Position numbers and translations under genes: made by a program
The notes under the pieces: generated by a model
Database searches by the model: none
Told to the model about the DNA's origin: nothing
The model's input: only the letters and a program-made list of their open reading frames with translations
Shown here: positions 23,901-34,000 of the stretch, piece after piece
How the letters are laid out: every line of letters starts with the position of its first letter
Position numbering within the stretch: position 1 is the first letter of the stretch
DNA from: Amoebophrya sp. A120
Taxonomy: Eukaryota; Sar; Dinophyceae; Syndiniales; Amoebophryaceae
Direction of reading: 5' to 3'
Assembly (NCBI GenBank): GCA_905178155.1
Contig: CAJINV010000010.1
Coordinates: 1,757,182 to 1,821,181, forward strand
Length of the DNA: 64,000 nt

Positions 23901-26056
23901 CCGGCGCCGACTTCCAAACGCTTGCCATCAGCTTGCAGGCCGGTGTCGGAGTCCTGCAAGTGGAAGCAAACGCGCCACCCCTCGGGCGCCCATCGGGGCG
24001 CCCTATGTGGTAGCCCGCTGGGGATGGCGCGGCACTGGCCATTCCTCTACTTCGCGACGCGCGTCCCCGTTGCGGTTGCGTTCGAATGTCGCGAGGAGCA
24101 AGCCCGCCCGGCCTCGGAAACTGCTCCGACCGCCCAATGCCCTCCAAAGATGCAAGGTCTCTGCACGGGGGCCCCAGCCCCCGTGCTCGGACCTTGTTTG
24201 TAATGCATAATTGCGATTACTACGAGTACGATACTTTTGCACAGGATACATCCGTAGAGCCCGCAAATCATCGGAGTCCTCGAGAATCATCTCGAAATAG
24301 AAGGGGATCGTGGCAAAGAAGTCGCACAGCTTCATCGGGGTCAGCATCAGGTCCCAGGCGTTACCGTGGACGCAGTAGTAGGCGACTACGGATGTGATAT
24401 ATTCGAAAGTGAAAAAAACGGTGCAGCAGACTTCTACCTGTTAGATAGGATTTACAGAGATTCTTGAGACTTCGGCTTTATTTCATTTTTGTCCTGCTAA
24501 TCATAGTCAAAGGGACAAGTCGGACAGCACGTGCAAAAACATACTGAAAAAGAAAATCTTCAGGAATTTTGATTTCTATACCACATAGAACGTCTGGATG
24601 TGATCGTAGCCCGCTAAATCTGGTTCCGTCTGTAAAACGAAGGTGCAGACGCTGATCAGAATCACCAGAATCGTAACCGTGTGAATCACGGAGGACGTAT
24701 CCAGGAAAAAAAATCTCATCCCAAACATGCACGCAGTCCACGTCCAGTGCTTGTCATGCAGAAAATGGATGCTGGGCCTGGGAGTGGGTGCTTTATTTTC
24801 CTGGATATGACGTTTTCGAAAACGAGGCACTCTCCAAGGTTTCGTGCAAAGTCCGCCATACGTTATCGTAGTGCACCTCCAAATTTGCACTCGGCAAGAT
24901 CGGCACTCCCGTCGTTTCATCCACCTGGAGCTTACTGGGCGAAGCCACGGTATGGAAGGGTCAGGATCGAAATCGACTAAGTTGAAATTATAATTTGCCA
25001 TGCATAACATGGATGCCAATTGTAAACCAGTTTCCAAGTGGCGCATGACAAGTTTGGGTAGAGCCGAAATCTAGTTTGTCATGCTGTTTGGGTAACGGAG
25101 ACGCCTTTTGTCATGCTACTTTAGCAGCTCTATTTCTACCCCGAAGCAGGCTGACAATCTGCCTCCCTGGCCTACTCTGCAAGACAGGCATTTTGTGGGT
25201 TGCATGTTATGCATGACAAACTATTTCAACCTTGACGATTTCGGTTCTGACGCATCCATACACGAGGTCGTGCAGAGGATGACCTAAACCCGGGGAGCCT
25301 GCAGTCCCGTTTGGTGTTATCACAATAAAAAGTGTTAACGTTGACGGTTTTCATAGATTGCAAATATGCATGGCAAATTTTGCTTAGCGTGCATGCTACG
25401 CATGACAAATTTGGGCACGTTTTGTGATGCATTTCTGCATCACAAATTGAAATTCCGTTTACGTTGACACTTTTTCCTGTGATAGGTGTGCTGGCGAAAT
25501 GAAACGCGTTTGGGTCTCCGGGAGAGGATATCAAATGTAAAAATGTCTGGGTCTGGAAGAATGCGAGATTTGTGATGCAGGTTTTCCATGACCCGTGCGG
25601 TCTGATATGCGAGACCCAGCATGACAGATTCTTTGAGGACTCTATCATGCCTTTCCTGCATCAGAAAATCCCTTTCAACTTGGTCAAAAGCGGAAGGCTT
25701 TTGGCACTCACGCAACACAGATTTTTGCATCATTTAGATGTAGCATGAGAAGTTCTAATCGTAATCTTCCAGACCCAGACATTTTTGCAGTTAATAGAGG
25801 AGGATGCGTAGCCATGCGGATGTGAGGAACTGGAGGTTGCTAGCCTGCTGGTGTGATGCAACCCCGAGTGGTGGTGCTCGGAAACAAGATGATCAGCATT
25901 CGGGGAGGAGTGATGATGCTGAGCATCATCGTCTAGCAATAATTCGTGCGGCGATGTGCAGACGCCGTGCCGGCTACTGCTGTGCAGATGATGGTCCTTC
26001 TGGGCAGAGTGGAAGGCAAGTGCAGTAGCCTTGCTGTGACCACCGACGGCGAACAT
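11970..26056 (-). CDS. Voltage-gated potassium channel (six-TM, Kv type)
   Basis: Fifteen exons encode about 1,050 residues from ATG 26,056 to TAA 11,970. The His/Ser-rich N-terminus is followed by S1 (VIHTVTILVILISVC, about residue 168), S2 (TFEYITSVVAYYCV), S3 (LCDFFATIPFYFEMIL), S4 with regularly spaced arginines (LRIVRLTRLFRVLKLG, about 268), S5 (LLVLFFLLIVAVLCFSS, about 300), a pore helix and filter (SAIWFTFVSMFTVGYGD, about 415) and S6 (ISGGVILLFGTSLITLPVAV). TVGYGD marks potassium selectivity. The last exon (11,970-13,328) is about 450 residues of Ser/Ala/Gln-rich, probably disordered sequence. Thirteen introners interrupt it, two of them composites of 2.5 and 5.8 kb; one GT-AG intron lies between S1 and S2. 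It acts in a membrane. A Shaker-like versus other Kv subfamily call is not possible by eye. Confidence 0.93.
13329..13590. mobile_element. Introner, family B (Kv channel)
   Basis: TSD GGTAC on both sides; in the C-terminal tail. Confidence 0.88.
14899..14939. repeat. Perfect 41-bp palindrome
   Basis: GTGTGATTTTGCCTATCTTT is followed directly by its complement, giving a 20-bp stem with almost no loop. It lies in AT-rich DNA studded with CTAATTT/AAATTAG words (about 14,700-15,080) inside the hAT-like cargo. Confidence 0.85.
15588..15811. repeat. Foldback (MITE-like) unit
   Basis: Begins GCTATGGTGGGCCGGAGGCC and ends with the complementary GGCCTCCGGCCCAGCATAGC. An inner pair (TAGGGGGGGTCCAGCGGGAC and its complement) makes a second stem. 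A related copy lies at 7,635-7,827. Confidence 0.7.
16432..16586. mobile_element. Introner, family A (Kv channel)
   Basis: TSD AGTTT on both sides; just after S6, joins VSGAAN to SLVQVEDQQH. Confidence 0.88.
16790..16956. mobile_element. Introner, family E (Kv channel, splits the selectivity filter)
   Basis: Ends TATCACAAGAAAAAGTGTTA and ACACTTTTTGCTGCGATA, TSD CATAC on both sides. It sits between the Tyr and Gly codons of TVGYGD. Confidence 0.92.
17205..17453. mobile_element. Introner, family D (Kv channel)
   Basis: TSD CACTG/CGCTG; in the S5-pore turret. Confidence 0.85.
17498..17822. mobile_element. Introner, family F (Kv channel)
   Basis: Ends TATCCTGTGTCAAAACGTCC and GGACGTTTTTACTCAGGATA, TSD TCTGC. 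After S5. Confidence 0.88.
17939..18112. mobile_element. Introner, family A (Kv channel)
   Basis: TSD TCTGC, the same five bases as the neighbouring element. Removal gives DSMQTLLVLFF at the start of S5. Confidence 0.85.
18152..18374. mobile_element. Introner, family E relative (Kv channel)
   Basis: Ends TATCCCACGAAAAAACTGTT and AACAGTTTGTTCTTGCGAGGATA region. TSD GGCTA/GGCCA. Lies in the S4-S5 linker. Confidence 0.82.
18597..18900. repeat. GGGTAGGTTCCA and CGGGT/ACCCG simple repeats
   Basis: Tandem GGGTAGGTTCCA units are followed by many CGGGTAAAGT and complementary ACCCGACT words. Their mixed orientation would allow strong hairpins. Within the giant introner. Confidence 0.75.
19010..19830. 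repeat. Degenerate repeat built on CTTCCAAAAGTCCGCC
   Basis: CTTCCAAA followed by GTCCGCC or GCTGGCGC recurs roughly every 20-40 bases. Long open frames on both strands are by-products of the GC-rich repeat. Confidence 0.7.
20261..21174. other. Assembly gap (N run)
   Basis: Undetermined bases. Both edges are the same satellite (GCAAAACCGCTCCC on the left, AAGCCGCTCCCTTCCC on the right), so the gap is probably collapsed satellite. Confidence 0.98.
21175..21366. repeat. Satellite copies right of the gap
   Basis: About one and a half units of the same satellite as at 22,361 (AGAATTGGGCGAGGGCGG). Confidence 0.85.
22361..23600. repeat. GC-rich satellite, period about 122-128 bp
   Basis: The unit runs CGGAGCAAAGCCGCGGCCAG ... 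AGAATTGGGCGAGGGCGG ... TTTCTCGCGCAAACTGGC. About six well-conserved units to 23,180, then diverging ones. Long open frames across it reflect periodic sequence, not genes. Confidence 0.88.
24438..24581 (-). other. GT-AG intron (Kv channel, S1-S2)
   Basis: Donor GTATAG after HIQTFYVV, acceptor CTAACAG before EVCCTVFFTFEY. No inverted repeat or TSD. Confidence 0.78.
24698..24807. mobile_element. Introner, short family E relative (Kv channel)
   Basis: At 110 bp one of the smallest. Ends TATCCAGGAAAAAAA and TATTTTCCTGGATA, TSD GGACG/TGACG. Removal joins ASFSKT to SSVIHTVTIL at S1. Confidence 0.82.
24951..25260. mobile_element. Introner, family C (Kv channel)
   Basis: TSD CACGG/CACGA; ends TATGGAAGGGTCAGG and GACGCATCCATA. 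Confidence 0.85.
25318..25484. mobile_element. Introner, family E (Kv channel)
   Basis: Ends TATCACAATAAAAAGTG and CACTTTTTCCTGTGATA, TSD GGTGT on both sides. Confidence 0.88.
25529..25796. mobile_element. Introner, family B (Kv channel)
   Basis: TSD GAGGA on both sides; first intron of the channel gene. Confidence 0.88.
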
Positions 26057-28047
26057 CTTGTCGCGGCTTTGGTGTTCGTGGATTCAGATATTGTTTTCGC
26101 TCCTTCTGGAATCCATAGGACAGAAACAAGAACAGAATCTGCTTCGCTCGTCGAACTCCCACTGCTGCAATGGTCAGGGAACGCAAACTCGCACTCGTTA
26201 CAAGCGCACACACACACTCAACGCAACGCTGCGCTTTATTTTGACCGCTGGCGGTCACTTCATCTCTCCAGCACGGTCTCCATTTCAAAAAACAAATAAA
26301 TACATCAGCTACACTCGCCTCGTTGATAGAAGCGACGTGACATGATTCAATAGGAGCAGAGTGAGCGCGTAGGAAGCTACTTCGGCCCCTCTGGAGCTGT
26401 TATCTTCACCACACTTAGTTAGAATCAGTCCCGCCCTCCTCTGTGAATATGGCACCAAGGTTGATGCTGATTAACAAGTCTGCCGACTTCATTCTGATCC
26501 ACCAAAACAGCCCTACCATCTAGAGATGGGCTCGTCACTGAGCGGCTGTGGTGGACTAAGTTTTTCTTTCTACACAGTTCGAGCGTAATGCACATCATCG
26601 CTACAACGCAACATGGCGCGGATCCATACGCATACCCTGGCCGTCGCTCTGCGAGGAGCTGCAATCGACAGACACGAAAGGAGTAGGGGCGGCGCAAATA
26701 AAAACATACATCAGCGCGCCCGGCAGCACTCCACACAGCTGCCCCTCGCTGGATTGCGAAGCGAACAACCCGAGGCCAGAATAGAAAAGAATGAAGCCGC
26801 AACGCAGAAGGCCCTGAGCGCGGCCCCCATACATTCAATGCCCATCGGCGGCGTAGCAATGCAACGATAGAGAAACAGGGCGGCCCAGGGCGCGTCCCCG
26901 CGCGGGCGGGCCGTGCGCGCAACTACAGAAACCAACGCGCCACGCGGAAGAGGGCGCCGGCAGCGCCACAACAACACAACGCCCCACCTATGCGGGGGGG
27001 GGGGGGGGGGGCGCCGCCGCGAAATCTATCGCGCGCCGGGACATTGGGGGCGCGCGCACCTTGAACCCGCCCGCCGGAAGAGTTACCGCAGCCAAATCGC
27101 GATGGGCCCCGGGCATGTCCTTCCGGCACCGCTTGCGCAGTTTTCGGGAACCGGCACCAGTAGGCGCCAGCTCGCGGAACTCCGAAGTACTGCGCAACGC
27201 CGGAAAACAAAGGCTGGGGGCCAGCGGGGGGCGGATTGTAGGCCGGTGGGCTGAAAATTGTGGGCCGGTGGCCAGATGCTTCCGCAAAGTCGTTCGCCGC
27301 GCGAGCTTCCTCAAGGTCGTTCTCCGAGACATCTTCATCGTCCTCAGCGTCGCTCTCCGGGACATCTTCCTCAGCGTTGTTCTCTCGGTAGCCTTGCTGT
27401 GACCACCGACGGCGAACATCTTGTCCCTTCGGTTGTGGATTTGCTTTTGCTTCTGGTCCACCGTAGGTTAGTACTAGAACAAGCATGAGCGGAAGGCGGT
27501 ACTTGACACTCGAGCTCCGGCTGCGAAGCAGGTGGTCAGGTAACTACTAAAGCTAGTACTCATCACACAGACTCAACCAAACACTCTCACTCCGCTTCCC
27601 GACCGCAACTCAAGCTTACTGTCACTCCACGATCTTCATGTGAAAAAAATATATTTCTCGTTGATTGTGATCTCATGCTCGGCTCCTGAATCGGAAATAA
27701 GCGCTCATGGAATGTGACTGTGAGGGTGACGAGTTCGACTCCATCGCCATTATCTGCTTCGCGTCCACTAGCGGCCTCACACTCGACGGCGCGGCAGCAA
27801 CAGAGCAGCTGGACACTTCAATCATCAAACCTGGACACTTCAATCATTATCAGCCCCGTTCTTGCAGCCTCTGACTGGAGCTACATCTTCGAACACAAGT
27901 GGTAGACTAGCCATTTTTGTCGTGTAAGAACTACAAGAATCAAGATCCAATCTTTGATCTCGTCATGACTTTGTCCTCGCCTCTTCTAAAACTATATGTG
28001 ATCTTCATTATACCAACTTCATCTCCTCGAAAACGTCGGTGTCAACT
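26057..28047. other. Intergenic, between K+ transporter and K+ channel
   Basis: No introner found. Contains GC-rich DNA with a G run (about 26,995-27,010), short tandem repeats (about 27,280-27,390), and at 27,376-27,424 a second copy of the sequence around the channel start codon (see the repeat entry). Confidence 0.5.
27376..27424 (-). repeat. Duplicate of the Kv start-codon region
   Basis: A 38-bp block including the minus-strand start of MFAVGGHSKAT is identical here and at about 26,020-26,060; weaker similarity continues upstream. An ATG at 27,419 opens a different, Arg/Thr repeat-rich frame. It may be an old tandem duplication of the 5' end or an alternative first exon. Confidence 0.6.
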
Positions 28048-31000
28048 CTACTCAGCACCTCCCGCAGCTCCCCCCGCGACCATTTTCGTAGCTCTCGTCG
28101 GCATGGTCATCGCCACGCTTGGGTCAATCGAGTCGGGCAACCCGCGGAGTCGGCCCAACAGCATCACGATACACAGCCAGATCTTGCTCCACGCGGTCCA
28201 GGACGCGGAAAACGAGGCTGGGTTGTCGACGTACAAAACCAGTCGCTCGATAAACTCCCCATTTGGCAACTGGGCCGGGCTCACTTGCAGCACCTTCCCG
28301 CCAGACAAGCTGTATGTCCGGTGCAAAAATGTTCTTGCGCCCGTACTCGTATTGTACTAAGTGGTGCAACATAGATATGCTACATGACAAAACTCTAAGT
28401 AATTGCCTTCTCCAGCAACACAGATTGCGTTCTTTGTTCATCTTGGGAAAATTTGTATGAGTATGCAATTTCCATTAGTTCTACATTCTCTACGTAAAAG
28501 TACGAGCGCGATGCTTTATTTGCAATGCCAATGCATACTGTACCCGACCATGCCATACGCGGAGATGATTTCGTAGATCAGCTTGAAGAAAGGAACGTCA
28601 TTGTTCGCCACCGGCTCGCCAAAGTTTTGTGTAGACTATGCATCGTAAAACTATCGTCTTGCCTGAAATTGCATGTAAAAAATCGCATGACAAACTACAA
28701 GCGAAATTTGTGACGAAGCTTGTTCCGATAAAGCTATCATGCACACAATAACTGATGCCTGCGTCAGCGCGATAGTTTCATTTGCGAGAACAAGTGCGAT
28801 AGTTTTGCATTTCATACAGACTGGTCCACCACAATCTTGTCGATGTGGCGTTCGCCACCTCCTTTCGAAGTTGAGGACGTTCTGTTGGTAATATCGGTGC
28901 TAGGTGGGTCGTAGGTAATGGTCAAAATGTTGTGGAGGGGCGGCGGGGGATTGTAGCCTGGATCTTCTCCGCCCAGCATAGTTTCTGGGTCTACAAACTC
29001 TCCGGCGCGAAGATTGCCTTCGAAATAAAATCCTTGCGCCCGACGTTTTTTACCCTGACCTGCAACTACGGCCTCAGCGACGACTGTGTGGTTTATCTTC
29101 CGGGTGCTGCCGGGCCCAGTGTAGTTCTTCTCGTGCTGCTGGTAGCGCACATCACCGCCTATGTGCAGCGTCGTGTTTTTCAGATCTTCTTCGTGCGACC
29201 ACGTATGCTGGACGCTGGTTCGCTGCTTTTCTGCAGCAGGTTCACGACCCGCTGGTGCTCCTCTTGTGGTTCTATTCCACTTGTAGTTTGAAATGAAGGT
29301 TGGATCCGCGCCGTCGGATTTGTTCTTCGCACTTTCCACAGGTACTACCGTGCTTCTCCTACCCGGAAACGGAATCTTCATATCTTCATCTTCTCGACGG
29401 TTTTTCCCAGCAGCAAGACTGTCTTTCTTTTGCACCTGGTGTTCCCCGCCGCTCCGGGTCGTCTGCTCCGGCTCGTCAGTGCCGAAGATCCTGTTTGCCG
29501 GATTTTCAGCATTTTTCTCACTATCCGCGAATCTCCTCCCGACGTTGTTGCCGTAGTTTTCGCCGTGAAAGTACCCGTAGTCTTGCCTCAAACCACGGTA
29601 GCGCTCGGCGTTCCGCATTTTCCGAATGTGATTGAAACCAGAGTGACTCTTCGGAATGGTCGTCTCGAAAGTCAACACTGCGAAAATCACAATCACCAGA
29701 AACACCGTGTGCTGCAACATGTGGTAGCGAATTTGCGACCGCAAAGTGTTTATGAACTGCAAAAGTATCGCACTGTCGTATAAATGCATTACAAATTTCC
29801 TCAGCATGAGATGAAATAAAATTTGTAATGCGGATTTACCTTGAGAAAAAGATTTGTGATGCATGACTGCAATACGAGTGCGATACTTTTGCACAGGGTA
29901 GTGTTCCGCACCTCGCCCGCGCCGTCGTTGACGTTGGCCCCAGTTGCATATCAAATCGTAAAAGTGACTGGGTCCTCTGGAAGGTTAGAACTTGTGATGC
30001 TAACTTTGGACTCTAAAAAAATTTGTATTGCATGACCAGCAAGAGGAGTCTAGTTTGTGCTACACGGGAAGGGCGTCTGTCATGCGGAGTAGGCATCAGA
30101 AAGCCGTCTAAAAATCTGTGATGCTAGGTCGTGCATTACAGACATCCTGGGCCATGCAAAATATGCATGACAAGTCTCAGAATCTTCCAGACACAGACAT
30201 TTTTACATTTGATATTGCACCGTCGCCGCCCATGATGTCAATCCCCTCCACCGCCTCCTGGTCTTCAACAAACTGCGTTTTTCGCTCCTTGTCGTTATCT
30301 ATCCTGTGCAAAAGTATCGCGCTCCTAGTAATCGCAAACATGCATTACAAATCTTGCTCTTAGGGCAAAACTGCATTACAAGTTTTATTTCTCATGCTGA
30401 GGAAATTTGTGATGCATTTATACGAGTACGATACTTTTGCAATTCATATTATCCAGGGCGAGGGTGGACTCGCGCCCGAACAGCTTGCTGGCCATCGTCG
30501 CAAGACTAGGGCGGGCTGCAGGTACGACTGCTTGTGCTTCTCCCCCCGCTGCAGCCAAGCCCTTGGTCGTAGATGTTGTTCCGGAATTTTTTCCCGAGCT
30601 GCTGGCATTTGACCCTGCGTCGGATGAAACAAAAGCTGCTCCTGGCGAACGGCGTTTCTTTAGCTCCTTATGGTCCACAGGGCTGTCCTCGGTGTCGTGT
30701 CCTGTCTGCAACTTCTGCATGGTGGTCTTTGTTCGAGTGTTGTTTATTTTGGTCATGGGGTTCTCGTCCTGACGAACTAAATCGTTTTTCGTTCTTGCCC
30801 CTGCTGTAGTTGCACTTGCAGCTGCGTTAAGAATCGTGGAAACTTTCTTGTCCTGCTGCAAAGTTGCTGCACCTGCACGACGAGACTCTGCTGCAGGATC
30901 CTCATCCTCACCCGAAGACGTCGGAATGTGCAGCGAATTCCCGCCGACGCTCAAATTTTCGTTGCTCGAGGCACGATATGAACCGCAGAAGTATCCTGGT

Positions 31001-34000
31001 ACTCGTATAAATGCATTACAAATTTCCTCAGCATGAGAAATAAAATTTGTAATGCTGATTTACCTTAACAAGAGGATTTGTAATGCATGATTGCAATACG
31101 AGTACGATACTTTTGCACAGGATACACGATGCAGCGAGGTTGCATCGTGGTCGTCGACGTTGCTGGTCACGCTGCGATATGAAAAGCAGCACAGGTATCG
31201 TACGTATTAGTACTGTACTTCTCATCGCAGTCATGCATTACAAATTTCTTCCCTGAGGCAAATCAGCATGACAAATTCCATTTGTCATGCTGAGCAAGTT
31301 TGTATTGCTATTCCTACTATGTAACTTGTTGTACGATACGTTTGCATCGCATATGGGACCGGAGCGTGGTGTGCTATTCGCGGTGATTGTTTGATGATGT
31401 TGGACCTTATTCGATATTACAGGGACTTGGAGGAGCTGCGAGGATGTTGTGACTGATGCCCCCGATAGTACCGCTGCTGGGCTACGACGAACTGCTTCAT
31501 CGGGAAGTTTATTTCGATCAGCATCGTCATCACCAGCTTATGCATAGCAAAACCAAAAGTATCGCACTCGTCGTATAAATGCATTACAAGTTTCCTCAGC
31601 ATGAGAAATCAAATTTGTATATGCTGATTTACCTTAAGAAAAGGATTTGTAATGCATGATTGCAATACGAGCACGATACTTTTGCACAGGATACAGCTTG
31701 CGAAATTCGCAGTCGCTCTAGCGGGTCGACTTCTCGTTCTGGTGGACTCTGAGTTCCCTGCTTGTGCTTCTCCGCAGCTGCTTCCAGAAGAACTCTCTCC
31801 TCAGGCTCCGACCGGATTTCATTCTCATTCTCACCGGGCCTGTTTTCATCTTCTACTGGTACTGCTCCTTCGATTAAATTAGTGCCTGCTTCTTGTGCTT
31901 CGCCTTCCGGCTTCTGGGGCTTGTCGAGGAGAGCCTTCTTCATGTCAATTGTGTCCATTTGCGTTGTGGCCCGCATATCATTGTCGTTCCTTTCTTCACG
32001 ACGACCAGCCGCTTCAGCTTCTGTACGCGGTGACCTTGCAGCAGCTTCTTTTGTTGTTCCAGGAGAGCTTGCTTGTTTTCCTTTGATTTGCGTGCCATCC
32101 TCTTCGTGTTTCAGGCCTTTTTTAACCGGCGCGTTATCTTCCGCCTCCTCTTCCTCCGGGCTCATTTCCTCCGGCGAAGACTGATCCGCCTGGATTCCTC
32201 CCGGGGCGAAGGGCAGACTCAAATCGTGTATATGAACTGCAAAAGTATCGCTCTAGTAGTAATTGCAATACAAATTAGCTCAGCATGACAAATGGAATCT
32301 GCCATGCTGTTTTGCCTTGGAATAGAGATTTGTAATGCATGGCTGCGATTACTACGAGCACGATACTTTTGCACACGATAGTTTATCCCGCCGGAGGAAA
32401 TGCTGGTGTACCGCATTACCATATATGGAATGTAAATTTCCTGTACATGTACAAAAGGCATGACAAATTTCGCCACCTTGCAGAGCCCAACTTGTCATGC
32501 TGGACTAGGATTGCAGGCAAGTTTTGTCATGCAGAAACCACACTTGTACGTGTACGGGAAATTTCCTGTGAATACCACAACTGTCGGCGACATCGAGATG
32601 TACATGCAGACCAGAACTAGCCACAAAGACGGCAAAGACAGCTATGAACTGCAAAAGTATCGTCCTCGTATAAATGCATTACAAACTTCCCCAGCATGAG
32701 AAATAAAATTTGTCATGCGGATTTACCTTAAGAAAAAAATTTGTAATGCATGAATGCAATTACTACGAGTACGATACTTTTGCACAGGATAACAACTCGT
32801 TCATGTCGATGTTGTTGCACCCAGTCGTTCGGTATGCAATGTAAATTTCCTGTACATGTACAAAATGCATGACAAATTTCGCTACCTTGCAGAGCCCAGC
32901 TTGTCATGCTGCACTAGGATTGAAGGCAAGTTTTGTCATGCAGAAACCCGATTTGTACTTGTACGGGAAATTTCCTGTGGATAGTCGACTCGAAGCCGAC
33001 TGGAGCAACGCATTGCTGAATTTCAGCCAGTATCCTGTGCAAAAGTATCGTACTCGAATTAATGCAATTCTTGCATTACAAATCTTTTGCTTAAGGTAAA
33101 TCAGCATTACAAATTTTATTTCTCATGCTGAGGAAATTTGTAATGCATTTATACGAGTACGATACTTTTGCAGTTCATAGCCAGAACGGCGTCTCCGCGG
33201 GTTCCTCGTCTTGCAGCGAGGCGTTCTCGTTTGGGTGTGCGTACTTCGTGCTTGAAGATGAAGATGATGCACTCCGGAAGTAAGGGGCAGCTCCTTCTAC
33301 ACTGTCGCTATTGTCGTCCTGTTTCTTGTCCTGTGGAGGGTCTCCGTCTCCTCGTCCCCGCGGCGCCCGCACAATCTGCCCAAATGCCGGCCCTTCCCAG
33401 TCGAAGCCCAACATGCAGGCCAAGAGTGAGATATCCTGGAAAAAAAAGTGTTACAGTTACACACTCTGAAGGAAGACAAGCAAGACAGACAACCTTTGTC
33501 ATGCAGGAGATGCTTGCAAGCCTCATTTCATTCGTATTTTCCCTTACAGTCTGCGCATCACAAGCTTTCTGGGCCATGTCGAGCAACTTTGTGATGCAGA
33601 AACTCCAACAAATGTGTAACTGTAACACTTTTTTCCTGTGATATGAGAACACCAGCAAACACTGCAGAAACAGCAGCCACTGGGTGTGCGCCCGGGGGAA
33701 GAGGTGGGTGCAGCAGCGCCGCGGGTGCTTCAGGAGGAAGTCGTAGACATCATACTCGTATCAACTGCAAACATGTCTGGGTTTGGAAGAGAAGTGCCAG
33801 ACTTGTCACGCAGGTTGTCCATGACCCATGAGGTCTTGTATGTAGGACATAGCATGACAGATTCTGCGAGAGGACTTCTATCATACCTATCCTGCATGAG
33901 AAACTACTGCGACTGCCTCCTGATTAGGTCAAAAGTGGACAGCTTTTCTTGGGAGTCATGCAATACAGATTTTATACATGATTCAGATTTAGCATGACAA

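Larger units (their letters stand above)
18448..24248. mobile_element. Giant composite introner, family A (Kv channel, S3-S4)
   Basis: Family A arms at 18,448 to about 18,556 and about 24,192-24,248, TSD CATCC at 18,443-18,447 and 24,249-24,253. Removing all 5.8 kb joins DDLRALR to MLRIVRLTR, restoring S4. The interior is GC-rich repetitive DNA including a run of N, so internal order depends on the assembly. Confidence 0.8.
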
